From the NCBI GenBank assembly GCA_919901855.1, contig CAKKQC010000002.1, positions 1 to 40,295 on the forward strand: a stretch of 40,295 nucleotides of DNA, read 5' to 3'. Position 1 is the stretch's first letter. The number at the start of each line of letters is the position of its first letter. Below the pieces are notes generated by a model that searched no databases, had not been told where the DNA came from, and saw only the letters and a program-made list of their open reading frames with translations. The DNA comes from a bacterium (GTDB taxonomy: Bacteria; Oederibacteriota; CAKKQC01). The position numbers and the translations under genes are program-made. This document shows, piece by piece, positions 26,114 through 34,157 of this stretch.

Positions 26114-27082
26114 ATGAAGTGCCTCGCGCTGATGTCCGGCGGACTCGACTCGTTCCTCGCGATCAAGGTGATCCAGGAACAGGGGATCGAGGTGCTCGCG
26201 CTCAACTTCCAGACGCCGTTCTGTTCGGCCGCGGGACGTTCGGCCTCCTGCGGCGACGCGGTGGCCCTCGCGGGGGCGCAGCAGATCGACCTGCGCGTCC
26301 AGTTCCTCGGTGCTGAGTTCCTCGACCTCGTGGCCCACCCCCCGCACGGGTGGGGGCGGAACATGAATCCGTGCATCGACTGCCGCATCCTCATGCTCCG
26401 GCGGGCGAAGGCGCTCCTCGAGCCCTCGGGCGCCTCGTTCGTGATCACGGGGGAAGTGGTCGGCCAGCGTCCGATGTCCCAGCACCTGGCCGCGATGCGC
26501 ACCGTCGAGGCGGAAAGCGGGCTCGAGGGACTGCTGGTGCGGCCGCTCTCCGCGAAGCTGCTGCCACCCACGATTCCGGAAACGAAGGGGTGGGTGGACC
26601 GCGAGCGCCTGCTGGATCTCCGGGGACGGAGCCGGAAGGTCCAGCTCGCGATGGCGAAGGCGCTCGGGCTCGAGTATCCGCCGACCCCGGCCGGCGGCTG
26701 CCTGCTCACGGACCCCGCGTACGCGGCGCGGCTGCGGGACGTGCTCGGGCACGCCGGGGGCCTGACCGCGCACCTCGCGCAGGCGGTCCGGTTCGGCCGG
26801 TACGTCCGGCTCTTGCCCGCGTCGTTCCTGATGGTGGGACGCAACGAGCGCGACAACGCCGCGCTCGAGGGGCTGCAGGCCGCGGACGAGTGGATCCTGC
26901 GGCCCGTGAACTGCGTGGGGCCCGTGGTCCTCGGCGTCGGTCCGCTCGACGAGGGGTCGCGCGCGCACGCGGCTGGTCTCCTCGCCCGGTACGCGGACGC
27001 GCCCGCCGATGGCCGGGTCGAGATCGAAGCCAGGCTTGGGCCCGCGGGCGAGGCGGTCCGGCTCGAAGGCCGCAAGCCGTGA
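26114..27082 (+). CDS. ThiI-like PP-loop ATPase, putative tRNA thiolation enzyme
   Basis: 322 aa. The N-terminal PP-loop is ALMSGGLDSFLAIK. NMNPCIDCRILMLRRAK supplies a CxxC pair that may hold sulfur or a metal, and VITGEVVGQRPMSQ and RPLSAKLLPPTIPE follow; PTPAGGCLLTDP adds a third conserved Cys. This matches the ThiI/MnmA-related proteins of about 320 aa that lack the THUMP domain and are usually annotated as tRNA thiouridine synthases. The last 100 residues form a separate small domain. It sits between GT-C genes, overlapping the next one by GTGA, although its sulfur chemistry fits better with the larE-desulfurase-mnmA group 5 kb downstream. Confidence 0.8.
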   Translation: MKCLALMSGGLDSFLAIKVIQEQGIEVLALNFQTPFCSAAGRSASCGDAVALAGAQQIDLRVQFLGAEFLDLVAHPPHGWGRNMNPCIDCRILMLRRAKALLEPSGASFVITGEVVGQRPMSQHLAAMRTVEAESGLEGLLVRPLSAKLLPPTIPETKGWVDRERLLDLRGRSRKVQLAMAKALGLEYPPTPAGGCLLTDPAYAARLRDVLGHAGGLTAHLAQAVRFGRYVRLLPASFLMVGRNERDNAALEGLQAADEWILRPVNCVGPVVLGVGPLDEGSRAHAAGLLARYADAPADGRVEIEARLGPAGEAVRLEGRKP

Positions 27083-29559
27083 TTCCCGCGCCCGGGCTCT
27101 CCCGGGTCCCGGGTGCGGCGGGCTGGTTCGCGCTCGGAATCGCGGCGACGTTCCCCCTCTGGTCCACCTGGGTCGCGGCGTGGCACCTGACCCTGATGTC
27201 GCTCGGGGGCGCCATGCCGGCGGATGCCGCGGTCCTGGGGCGGGCGGCCGCCGGCCATCTCGCGGCGGCGGCGGGGCTCGCGGCCATGCTCGCGGCGGCT
27301 TTTGCCGCGGGGACGCCGGTCGTCCGCGTCATCCGTCTTCGGGGCGACGCCCTGGACCGGGCCGGCTGGGGATGGCTCCTGGGCGCCGCCCTGGCCTCGG
27401 GGCTCGGCCTCGCCCTCGGCCTCGCGGGTCTCCTGCGCCCTACCGTGCTCGCGACCGTCTCGCTCGTCGGCGCCGCCCTGGGGGCGCCCGGCCTTCTCCG
27501 CCTCGGGTGGAGCCCGGCCAGGGGATCGCGGGTCCCGGTCGCGCTCCTCGCCGCCGTACTCGCCGGGTACGCGCTCCTCACGCGGCTCCCGGGCACCCTG
27601 CAGGATCCCATGGCCTACACCTTCGCGGCGGCGGAGGAGTACCTGCGGGCCGGCCGGCTGCACGCGGAACTCGCGCACTTCCAGTGGACGATGCCGCTCG
27701 GGCTCGAGATGCTCTACCTCGTGCCGTGGTGGCTCGGAGGAATCACGGCGGCCAAGCTCGTGAACCTCGCGCTGCTCGTCGCGGGCTGCGTCGCGATCCG
27801 CGGGCTCGCCCGGGCGCTGGGTGGGCGAGGCGCCCCGGCCGCGATTCTCTTCGGGTCGGCGGGCGTCGTCGCCAACATCGTCTGGCAGGGGAAGGACGAT
27901 CTGGCGGCCGCCGTCTTCGCCGCCGGCGCCGGCTGGGGCGTCGCGCTCGGGCTGGGCGGATCGTCCGCGGCCTGGCTGGCCGGCGGAGCGTGCGCGGGGG
28001 CCGCGGTCGCGTGCCGGCTGACGGCCGGGCTCGCGGTCGTCCCGCTGGCCCTGGCCGCGCTCGCCGTGGCCCCGCGCCGGTCCCGGGTCGCGGGGGCCGT
28101 CGCGGCGGGGCTCTTCGTATGCGGACCGTGGCTCGTCCGGAGCTGGCTCGAGTGCGGTAATCCCTGCACGCCGTTCGCCACGCGCCTGTTCCCGGACCTC
28201 GGTTGGTCGCCGGCCCTGCAGGAGTCCCTGCGGGGGTTCGCCCTCGGGCTGTCGTCTTCCGGCCCGTGGCGCCCCTCCGAGGTCATGGCCGGCGTCTGGC
28301 GCGTCCTCGGCGACCCCGAGGTGGGATCGGCGGCCCTCGTCATCCTGGTCCCACTCGGCTGGATCCTGTCGCGCGGCGCGGCGCCGGGCGCACTCAGGCT
28401 CGCGGCGGTCGCCGCGTACGCGTGCTGGCTGTCGACGGAGCGCAACCCCCGGTTCCTGCTGCCCGTGGTGCCCTGGCTCGCGGCCCTGGCGTCGGTCGTT
28501 TCGACCGCAGGGGCGGGCGGCGCCTCGCCCCTCCGGCCCCGGCTGGCTCGAGTCGCCTCGTCCGCGCTTGGGCCGATGACGGCCACGGCGGCGCTGGCGG
28601 CCCTGCTGGCGGCGGGCCGGATCGCCTCGCCCGACGGCCCCGCGGTCTGGCTGGGCTCGGCCGGCCGCGACGAGGTCTGGAAGCGCCGGTTCACGACGTA
28701 CGAGACGACCCGGCGGTGGGCCTGCCGCGCCCTGCCCGCGGACGCCCGGATCCTGCTCACGGGCGGGGACCGGCGCCTCGGGTTCGGTCGCCGGGTGTTC
28801 AGCACGGCGCTCATCTTTACGCCGCCCTTCTGGGCGCTGACCCGGGACGCGTCGACGCCCGGGGAGGTTCGCAAGCGCCTCCGTCAGCGCGGGATCACGC
28901 ACTGGCTGAACAACTTCGTCGAGGGCGAGTACCGGGGGCTGGGCTGGTACCAGGGGCCCGCGTGGGACGACCGCCAGCTTGCGCTCGGCGTGACGTTGAT
29001 GCGCCGGTACGCGCGGCCGGTCCGGGGGCCCGACACCGTGGACCACGAGGGCGGCGGATACTGGGCGTTCGAGCTGACGCGCGCGCCCGGCGATTTCCCC
29101 GCGATGTTCCTCCCCGGGACCGAGGGCCGGCTAAAAGACGCGTTCGGCCGGTACCTGACCGGCGATGCGACGGGCGCCTTCGCCGACGCCCGGCGGCTGG
29201 CGGGGCCGGCCGCGGAGCTGCTCGAGGTGCAGGCCCTGCTGGCCTTCCTCGCGCTCGAGGCGGGCGAGCCGGAGACGGCGTCCCGGTGGCTGAAGGCGGC
29301 CCGGCGGGCCGGGTACGTCGGGGACGGCACGCTCATCCACGAAGCGATGGCCGACCTCGCGACGGGGCGCACCGACGAGGCGGTTCGGGCTGCCGCCCGC
29401 GCCGCCCTCATGCACGGCCCCGATCACCGCCTGCTGGGGTCGGTGCTTTCGGCGCGCGCCCGCGTGCGCGCCGCGCGCGGCGACCGCTCGGGGGCGGCCC
29501 GGGACCTGGCCGAGGCCGCGTGGTGGCGAACGGGCACCCGGCGCGGGGGGAAGCCGTGA
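27079..29559 (+). CDS. GT-C-type membrane protein with TPR-like tail (paralog E), loop His replaced
   Basis: 826 aa, starting with GTG at the overlapping GTGA. Membrane helices reach about residue 530. The first-loop motif reads D176-P-M-A-Y-T181: the His present in the five relatives is Thr (codon ACC) and the following Pro is Ala (TFAAAEE instead of HFAAPEE). WQGKDDLAAAVF and PWLVRSWLECGNP are kept. The soluble part has KRLRQRGITHWLNNFVEGEYRGLGWY and FLPGTEGRLKDAF, then a helical tail. It is about as similar to paralog F as C is to D. The lost His suggests changed or absent catalysis. Hydrophobic core and frame are intact, so it is not a simple pseudogene. Confidence 0.78.
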   Translation: MIPAPGLSRVPGAAGWFALGIAATFPLWSTWVAAWHLTLMSLGGAMPADAAVLGRAAAGHLAAAAGLAAMLAAAFAAGTPVVRVIRLRGDALDRAGWGWLLGAALASGLGLALGLAGLLRPTVLATVSLVGAALGAPGLLRLGWSPARGSRVPVALLAAVLAGYALLTRLPGTLQDPMAYTFAAAEEYLRAGRLHAELAHFQWTMPLGLEMLYLVPWWLGGITAAKLVNLALLVAGCVAIRGLARALGGRGAPAAILFGSAGVVANIVWQGKDDLAAAVFAAGAGWGVALGLGGSSAAWLAGGACAGAAVACRLTAGLAVVPLALAALAVAPRRSRVAGAVAAGLFVCGPWLVRSWLECGNPCTPFATRLFPDLGWSPALQESLRGFALGLSSSGPWRPSEVMAGVWRVLGDPEVGSAALVILVPLGWILSRGAAPGALRLAAVAAYACWLSTERNPRFLLPVVPWLAALASVVSTAGAGGASPLRPRLARVASSALGPMTATAALAALLAAGRIASPDGPAVWLGSAGRDEVWKRRFTTYETTRRWACRALPADARILLTGGDRRLGFGRRVFSTALIFTPPFWALTRDASTPGEVRKRLRQRGITHWLNNFVEGEYRGLGWYQGPAWDDRQLALGVTLMRRYARPVRGPDTVDHEGGGYWAFELTRAPGDFPAMFLPGTEGRLKDAFGRYLTGDATGAFADARRLAGPAAELLEVQALLAFLALEAGEPETASRWLKAARRAGYVGDGTLIHEAMADLATGRTDEAVRAAARAALMHGPDHRLLGSVLSARARVRAARGDRSGAARDLAEAAWWRTGTRRGGKP

Positions 29560-32060
29560 CGGCGGCGCGGCGCGGCGCGGTCTTCCTCGCGTGGCTGGCG
29601 GCCGGCGCCTGGGCGACCCGCGACGTCTGGGCCCGGTGGCAGGCCGCGTTCCGGGGCCTGCTGGCGGGGCTCGCGGACTCTCCGCCGGAGAGCGCCGGCA
29701 TACTGGGTCACGCGCTCGCGGGCCACGCGGCCGCCGCCGGCGGGCTGGTGGCGCTCCTCGCCGCGGCGGTCGCCGCCGGGGGGCTCCCGGCCCGGTGGGC
29801 GGGGATGTACCGCGGCGGCCCTTCGGGCGGCGGCGCCCCGGGCGGCGGGGCCGCGGACCGGCTCGCGTGGCAATGGCTGGCGGGGTGGGGCGTGCTGTCG
29901 CTCGCCGGGTTCGCCTTGGGGCTGACGGGCCTCCTGCGCGGCCCCGTGCTGGCCGCGGCCGCCATCGCGGTCCCCGCGGCGGGACTGCGCGGCCTGTGCC
30001 GGGGAGCTCGTGCCGTCGGCCGGCCCTCCCCCGGACTCCCCGTGATCCTCCTCGGTCTGGTCCTCCTCGCGGGCTTCCTCCTCACCCGGCTGCCGAGCAC
30101 GCACGAGGACCCCATGGTCTACCATTTCGCGGCGCCGGAGGAGTACCTGCGCGCGGGACGGATCCACGCGGAAGTCACGCACATCCAGTGGACGATGCCG
30201 CTCGGACTCGAGATGCTCTACCTCGTGCCGTGGTGGGTCGCCGGGATCACGGCGGCCAAGCTCGTGAACCTCGGGATGATCCTGACCGCGTGTCTCGCGA
30301 TCCGCGGGATCGCGGCGGCGCTTGGCGGTCCGGGCGTCTGGGCAGCCTTCCTCTTCGCCTCGGCGGGGCTCGTCGGGAACCTGCTCTGGCAGGGCAAGAA
30401 CGACCTCGCCTGCGCCGCGTTCGCGGCCGGAGCGGGGCTGGGCGTCGCCCGGGCGCTCGCCGGCCGGTCCGGGGGATGGCTGGCGGCAGGCTGGTGCGCG
30501 GGTTGTGCGGTCGCGTGCCGGCTGACCGCGGGCGTGACCATGGTCCCGCTCGCCGTGGCGGCCCTCGTCGTCGCCGGTCACCGGGTACGCCCGATCGCCG
30601 CCGTGTCCGGCGTCATTGCGGGTCTCGCGGCATGCGGGCCATGGCTCGTCCGGAGCTGGCTCGATGCCGGGAACCCGTTCACGCTCTTCGCCTCCGGGAT
30701 CTTCCCGGATCTCGCGTGGTCGCCGTTCCTCCAGGCCGCGCTGCGCCACTACACGCTCCTGCTCTCGAGCGCGGGTCCGTTCCATCCGTCCGACCTGGTC
30801 ATGGGCGCCTGGCATGTCCTGGGGGTGGCCGAGATCGGGTCCCTGGCGCTCCTCGTGCTGGGCGGCCTGGGGCTGGTGGCGGTCCGGGGAACCACGGGTA
30901 CGGCTCTCCGGATCGCGATGGCGTCCGCCTACGTGATCTGGCTGCCGACCGAGCGCAACCCGCGGTTCCTCCTGCCGCTCGTCCCGTGGGTCGCGGCGTT
31001 CGCGGCCTGCGCCGCGTTCGCCGGCGGGGACGCGCGGTCCAGGACCGGCAGGATCGCGGCTGCCGCCCTCGTGCCCCTGGGCGTCGCCGCCGCGGGAGCC
31101 GCGCTCGTGCACGCCGGCGCGCTCGCCTCGCCGGACGGCCCCGCCGTCTGGACCGGCATGGCCGGTCCCGACGCGGTGCGCCGGCGGCAGAACACGACGG
31201 CCGAGACGACGCGCCGGTGGGTGAACGCCGCGCTGCCGGGGGACGCCCGCCTGCTGCTCACGGGCGGGGCGAAGCGCCTCGGGTTCGCGCGCCGGGTGAT
31301 GAGCACCGGCCCGATCGGGATGCCGCCGTTCTGGGTCCTGACGCACGAGACCTCGACCCCTGCGGAGATGCGCAAGCGGCTCCGACAGCGCGGCGCGACC
31401 CACTGGATGCACAACTTCATCGAGGGGGAGTTCCGGGGGCTCGGCTGGTACCCCGGCCCCAAGTGGGACGAGCGCCAGCTCGCGCTCGGCGTCGAGTTCA
31501 TGCGGCGGTATGCCCGGCCGGTCCGGGCGCCCGAAGCCGTCGACCACGAGGGCGGGGGCTACTGGGTGTTCGAGCTAACGAGAGCGCCGGGCGGGTTCCC
31601 GCCGATGTTCCTGCCCGGGACCGAGGGGCGGCTCAAGGCCGCGTTCGACCTCCGGGATGCCGGCGACGCCGGGGGCGCGTTCGGGGAGGCGGGACGGCTG
31701 GCGGGGCCGGCCGTCGAACTGCTCGAGGTGCAGGCGATCATGGCCACCTTCGCCCTGCAGGCGCGGCAGGCGGCGACCTCCTACAAGTGGTTCGCGCCCG
31801 GCGTGCGCGCGGGCTACATCGGCGACGGGAACCTGGACTACTTCGCCGCGACCGAGGTCATGCTGGGGCGGCCCGATGCGGCGGTGCGCGACGCCGCCCG
31901 GGCCGCGCGGGTCTTGGGGCCGGATCGCCGGCTACTGGCCCGCGCGCTCCAGGACCGCGCCCGGGCCCGCGCCGGCCGCGGGGACCGCGCGGGGGCGGCT
32001 CGCGACTCGGCGGAGGCCGCCCGGTGGTGGCGCGGGGCACGCCTGGCGGGCGGCGGCTGA
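29556..32060 (+). CDS. GT-C-type membrane protein with TPR-like tail (paralog F)
   Basis: 834 aa; GTG start sharing GTGA with the previous stop. D185-P-M-V-Y-H190 gives the complete loop motif, followed by WQGKNDLACAAF and PWLVRSWLDAGNPFT. The soluble domain reads KRLRQRGATHWMHNFIEGEFRGLGWY, then VDHEGGGYWVFELTRAPG, FLPGTEGRLKAAF and a helical tail (about 700-834). It ends the overlapping gene run; two strong hairpins follow. Together with E it is the clearest recent duplicate in the window, and it is the copy with intact motifs. Confidence 0.8.
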   Translation: MTAARRGAVFLAWLAAGAWATRDVWARWQAAFRGLLAGLADSPPESAGILGHALAGHAAAAGGLVALLAAAVAAGGLPARWAGMYRGGPSGGGAPGGGAADRLAWQWLAGWGVLSLAGFALGLTGLLRGPVLAAAAIAVPAAGLRGLCRGARAVGRPSPGLPVILLGLVLLAGFLLTRLPSTHEDPMVYHFAAPEEYLRAGRIHAEVTHIQWTMPLGLEMLYLVPWWVAGITAAKLVNLGMILTACLAIRGIAAALGGPGVWAAFLFASAGLVGNLLWQGKNDLACAAFAAGAGLGVARALAGRSGGWLAAGWCAGCAVACRLTAGVTMVPLAVAALVVAGHRVRPIAAVSGVIAGLAACGPWLVRSWLDAGNPFTLFASGIFPDLAWSPFLQAALRHYTLLLSSAGPFHPSDLVMGAWHVLGVAEIGSLALLVLGGLGLVAVRGTTGTALRIAMASAYVIWLPTERNPRFLLPLVPWVAAFAACAAFAGGDARSRTGRIAAAALVPLGVAAAGAALVHAGALASPDGPAVWTGMAGPDAVRRRQNTTAETTRRWVNAALPGDARLLLTGGAKRLGFARRVMSTGPIGMPPFWVLTHETSTPAEMRKRLRQRGATHWMHNFIEGEFRGLGWYPGPKWDERQLALGVEFMRRYARPVRAPEAVDHEGGGYWVFELTRAPGGFPPMFLPGTEGRLKAAFDLRDAGDAGGAFGEAGRLAGPAVELLEVQAIMATFALQARQAATSYKWFAPGVRAGYIGDGNLDYFAATEVMLGRPDAAVRDAARAARVLGPDRRLLARALQDRARARAGRGDRAGAARDSAEAARWWRGARLAGGG

Positions 32061-32061
32061 A

Positions 32062-32124
32062 GCCGCCGCGCACCGCGTCTGCGGTGCGAAGGCGGCGAAG
32101 CCGCCCAAGGCCGCTCCTGCGGCC
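32062..32124 (+). terminator. Hairpin pair after paralog F
   Basis: The first hairpin is CGCACCGC-GTCT-GCGGTGCG (32069-32088) inside an outer GCCGCC/GGCGGC stem (32062-32067, 32091-32096). The second is GGCCGC-TCCT-GCGGCC (32109-32124). There is no U-tract, so termination would be weak or factor-assisted; they may instead be REP-like repeats. Confidence 0.5.
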
Positions 32125-32151
32125 CGGGCACCAGTGGCCCCTGACGGTTGT

Positions 32152-32157
32152 TATAGT
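32152..32157 (+). promoter_or_regulatory. -10-like TATAGT before larE
   Basis: TATAGT ends 12 nt before ATG 32170 and only 3 nt before GTG 32161. An RNA from this box would start around 32163-32165, so ATG 32170 is the better start. Confidence 0.45.
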
Positions 32158-32169
32158 GGCGTGAGCCCC

Positions 32170-32979
32170 ATGACGCCCCGTTCCGATACACCCCACGACC
32201 GCCTTCGCGCCATCCTCCGGGAGATGGGCAGCGTCCTCGTCGCCTACTCCGGCGGCGTCGACTCCGCCCTGCTCCTCAAGGTGGCCACGGACGTGCTCGG
32301 GGACCGCTCACTCGGGGCGCTCGGGGTCTCGCCGAGCCTTTCGGCCGAGGAACTCGCGTGCGCGCGCCGGGTTGCGGCTTCGATTGGCGCGCGTATGCGC
32401 GAGATCCCGACGCGCGAGTACGAGGACGAACGGTACGCGGCCAACCCCCCCGAGCGGTGCTACTTCTGCCGCGGCGGCCTCTACGACCTGCTCGCCCCGA
32501 TCGCGAAGGCCGAAGGATTCGCGGGGATAGCGAACGGGTTCCAGCTCGACGACGAGGGCGACTTCCGGCCGGGCCAGCGCGCGGGCCGCGAGCGCGGGGT
32601 GAGGTCGCCGCTCGCCGAGGCGGGGTTCCACAAGACGGACGTCCGCGTGCTCGCCCGCGAGCTCGGGGTCCCGGTATGGGACAAGCCCGCGGCCCCGTGC
32701 CTGGCGTCGCGCGTCGCGTACGGCGTCCGCGTGACCCCGGAGGTCGTCGAACGGGTGGCCGAGGCCGAGCGCCGGGTTCGGGCGCTGGTCCCGGGGCTCC
32801 AGGATCTCCGGGTCCGGCACCTGGGCGGCGGCGAGGCCCGCGTCGAGGTGGAGCCCGGCCGGCTCGCTGCGGTCGAGGCCGCGCGCCCGGGCGTCGAGGC
32901 CGCGCTCCGCGATCTCGGGTATGCGACCGTCTCGGTCGCCGGCTACCGGCGGGGCGCCCTGCTCCCCGCCCGGGAGTAG
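32170..32979 (+). CDS. larE: LarE-type ATP-dependent sulfur transferase
   Basis: 269 aa. The PP-loop S27-GGVDS-32 is in VAYSGGVDSALLLKVA. ANPPERC97YFCRGGLYDLL holds the Cys that, in the lactate-racemase system, is sacrificed as sulfur donor to the nickel-pincer cofactor precursor. DKPAAPCLASRVAYG is also a LarE signature. larB and larC are not nearby; instead a cysteine desulfurase follows after 3 bases, so this copy may receive sulfur from that enzyme instead of sacrificing its own (inference). GTG 32161 in the same frame is an alternative start. Confidence 0.88.
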   Translation: MTPRSDTPHDRLRAILREMGSVLVAYSGGVDSALLLKVATDVLGDRSLGALGVSPSLSAEELACARRVAASIGARMREIPTREYEDERYAANPPERCYFCRGGLYDLLAPIAKAEGFAGIANGFQLDDEGDFRPGQRAGRERGVRSPLAEAGFHKTDVRVLARELGVPVWDKPAAPCLASRVAYGVRVTPEVVERVAEAERRVRALVPGLQDLRVRHLGGGEARVEVEPGRLAAVEAARPGVEAALRDLGYATVSVAGYRRGALLPARE

Positions 32980-32982
32980 CGG

Positions 32983-34152
32983 ATGGCCGGCACCCCCCGC
33001 ATCTACCTCGACTCCGCCGCGACCACGCCGCCCGCCCCCGCAGTGGTCGAGGCTGTCCGCGAGGCGCTCACCGACTCCTGGGGCAACGCGTCGAGCGCGC
33101 ACGCGGCCGGGTCGCGCGCCCGCCGGATCGTGGAGGAGGCCCGCGTCAAGGTGGCGGCCCTGCTCGGGGGCCGGCCCGACGAGATCGTCTTCACCTCCGG
33201 CGCGACCGAGGCGAACAACACCGTGTTCGTGGGCCTCGCGGGGCCGCGAGGCCGCCCCGGCCGGATTGTGATCTCGGCGATCGAGCATCCGTGCGTCATC
33301 GAGTCGGCCGCCGCGTTGGAGCGCTCGGGCTGGACCGTGGTCCGCGCCGGCGTGGACGAAACGGGGATCGTGGATCCCGACGCGGTGGGTGCTGCGCTGG
33401 GGAAGCGGACGGCCCTGGTTTCGGTCATGCTCGCGAACAACGAGGTCGGGACGATCGAGCCCGTGGCGGAGATCGCGAAGATCGCGAAGGCGGCCGGCGC
33501 CTTCGTCCACACGGACGCGACGCAGGCGGTGGGGCGGATCCCCGTGGACGTCGGCGCCCTCGGCGTCGACTACCTCTCGCTCTCGGCCCACAAGTTCAAC
33601 GGTCCCAAGGGCGTCGGCGCGCTCTGGGTGCGCCGGGGCGCCGCCATCGCGCCGCTCTTCCGCGGGGGAAGCCAGGAGGGCGGCCGGCGGGCGGGCACGT
33701 TGAACGTCCCCGGGATCGCGGGGCTCGGGGTCGCGGCGGAACTCGCGAAGAAGAACCTGGCGGAGACCGCGGACCTGGTCCGCGGGCTCCGGGACCGGCT
33801 GGAAGCCGGGATCCGGTCCGGCGTCCAGGGTCTGCGGCTCAACGGCCATCCGGTTCTGCGCCTGCCCAGCCACCTGAACATGTCTTTCGATCTCATCGAG
33901 GGCGAGGCGCTCATGATGCGGCTCGACCTCGCCGGGATCGCGGTCTCGACGGGATCGGCGTGCAGTTCGGGGTCGCGCGAGCCGTCGTACGTCCTGACGG
34001 CGATGGGCTGTGACGCCGTCCGGGCCGCGGGGGCGGTCCGGTTCTCGGTGGGGTCGACGACGACCGAGGCCGAGATCGACCGCGTGATCGGCGTCCTCCC
34101 CGGGATCGTGGCCGACCTGCGCAAGGCGCCCCCCGCCTTCCTGAAGGGTTAG
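32983..34152 (+). CDS. Cysteine desulfurase (NifS/IscS family)
   Basis: 389 aa PLP enzyme of class V fold. [11 protein letters not shown] opens the protein; EANNTVFVG and SAIEHPCV surround the cofactor; [14 protein letters not shown] carries K204, the PLP lysine; [18 protein letters not shown] carries C327, the persulfide-forming cysteine, with the short loop insertion of NifS/IscS-type enzymes. It takes sulfur from L-cysteine for transfer. GGGAG lies 7 nt before ATG 32983, and only 3 bases separate it from larE; mnmA follows after 5 bases. It is therefore the natural sulfur source for both. Confidence 0.93.
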   Translation: MAGTPRIYLDSAATTPPAPAVVEAVREALTDSWGNASSAHAAGSRARRIVEEARVKVAALLGGRPDEIVFTSGATEANNTVFVGLAGPRGRPGRIVISAIEHPCVIESAAALERSGWTVVRAGVDETGIVDPDAVGAALGKRTALVSVMLANNEVGTIEPVAEIAKIAKAAGAFVHTDATQAVGRIPVDVGALGVDYLSLSAHKFNGPKGVGALWVRRGAAIAPLFRGGSQEGGRRAGTLNVPGIAGLGVAAELAKKNLAETADLVRGLRDRLEAGIRSGVQGLRLNGHPVLRLPSHLNMSFDLIEGEALMMRLDLAGIAVSTGSACSSGSREPSYVLTAMGCDAVRAAGAVRFSVGSTTTEAEIDRVIGVLPGIVADLRKAPPAFLKG

Positions 34153-34157
34153 GAACC

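Noticed and set aside
23086-29046. A minus-strand open frame of almost 2000 codons.
   Set aside because: It is antisense to four genes with recognisable proteins and reads as Arg/Gly/Pro-rich low complexity; long shadow frames are expected at this GC content.
27079-29559. Paralog E as a pseudogene.
   Set aside because: Only the loop His/Pro are changed; the frame, other motifs, and overlapping start and stop are intact.
23424-31632. LPGTEG segments in the GT-C proteins as sortase (LPxTG) signals.
   Set aside because: The motif is LPGTE, not LPxTG, lies at an internal domain junction, and is not followed by a membrane segment and basic tail.
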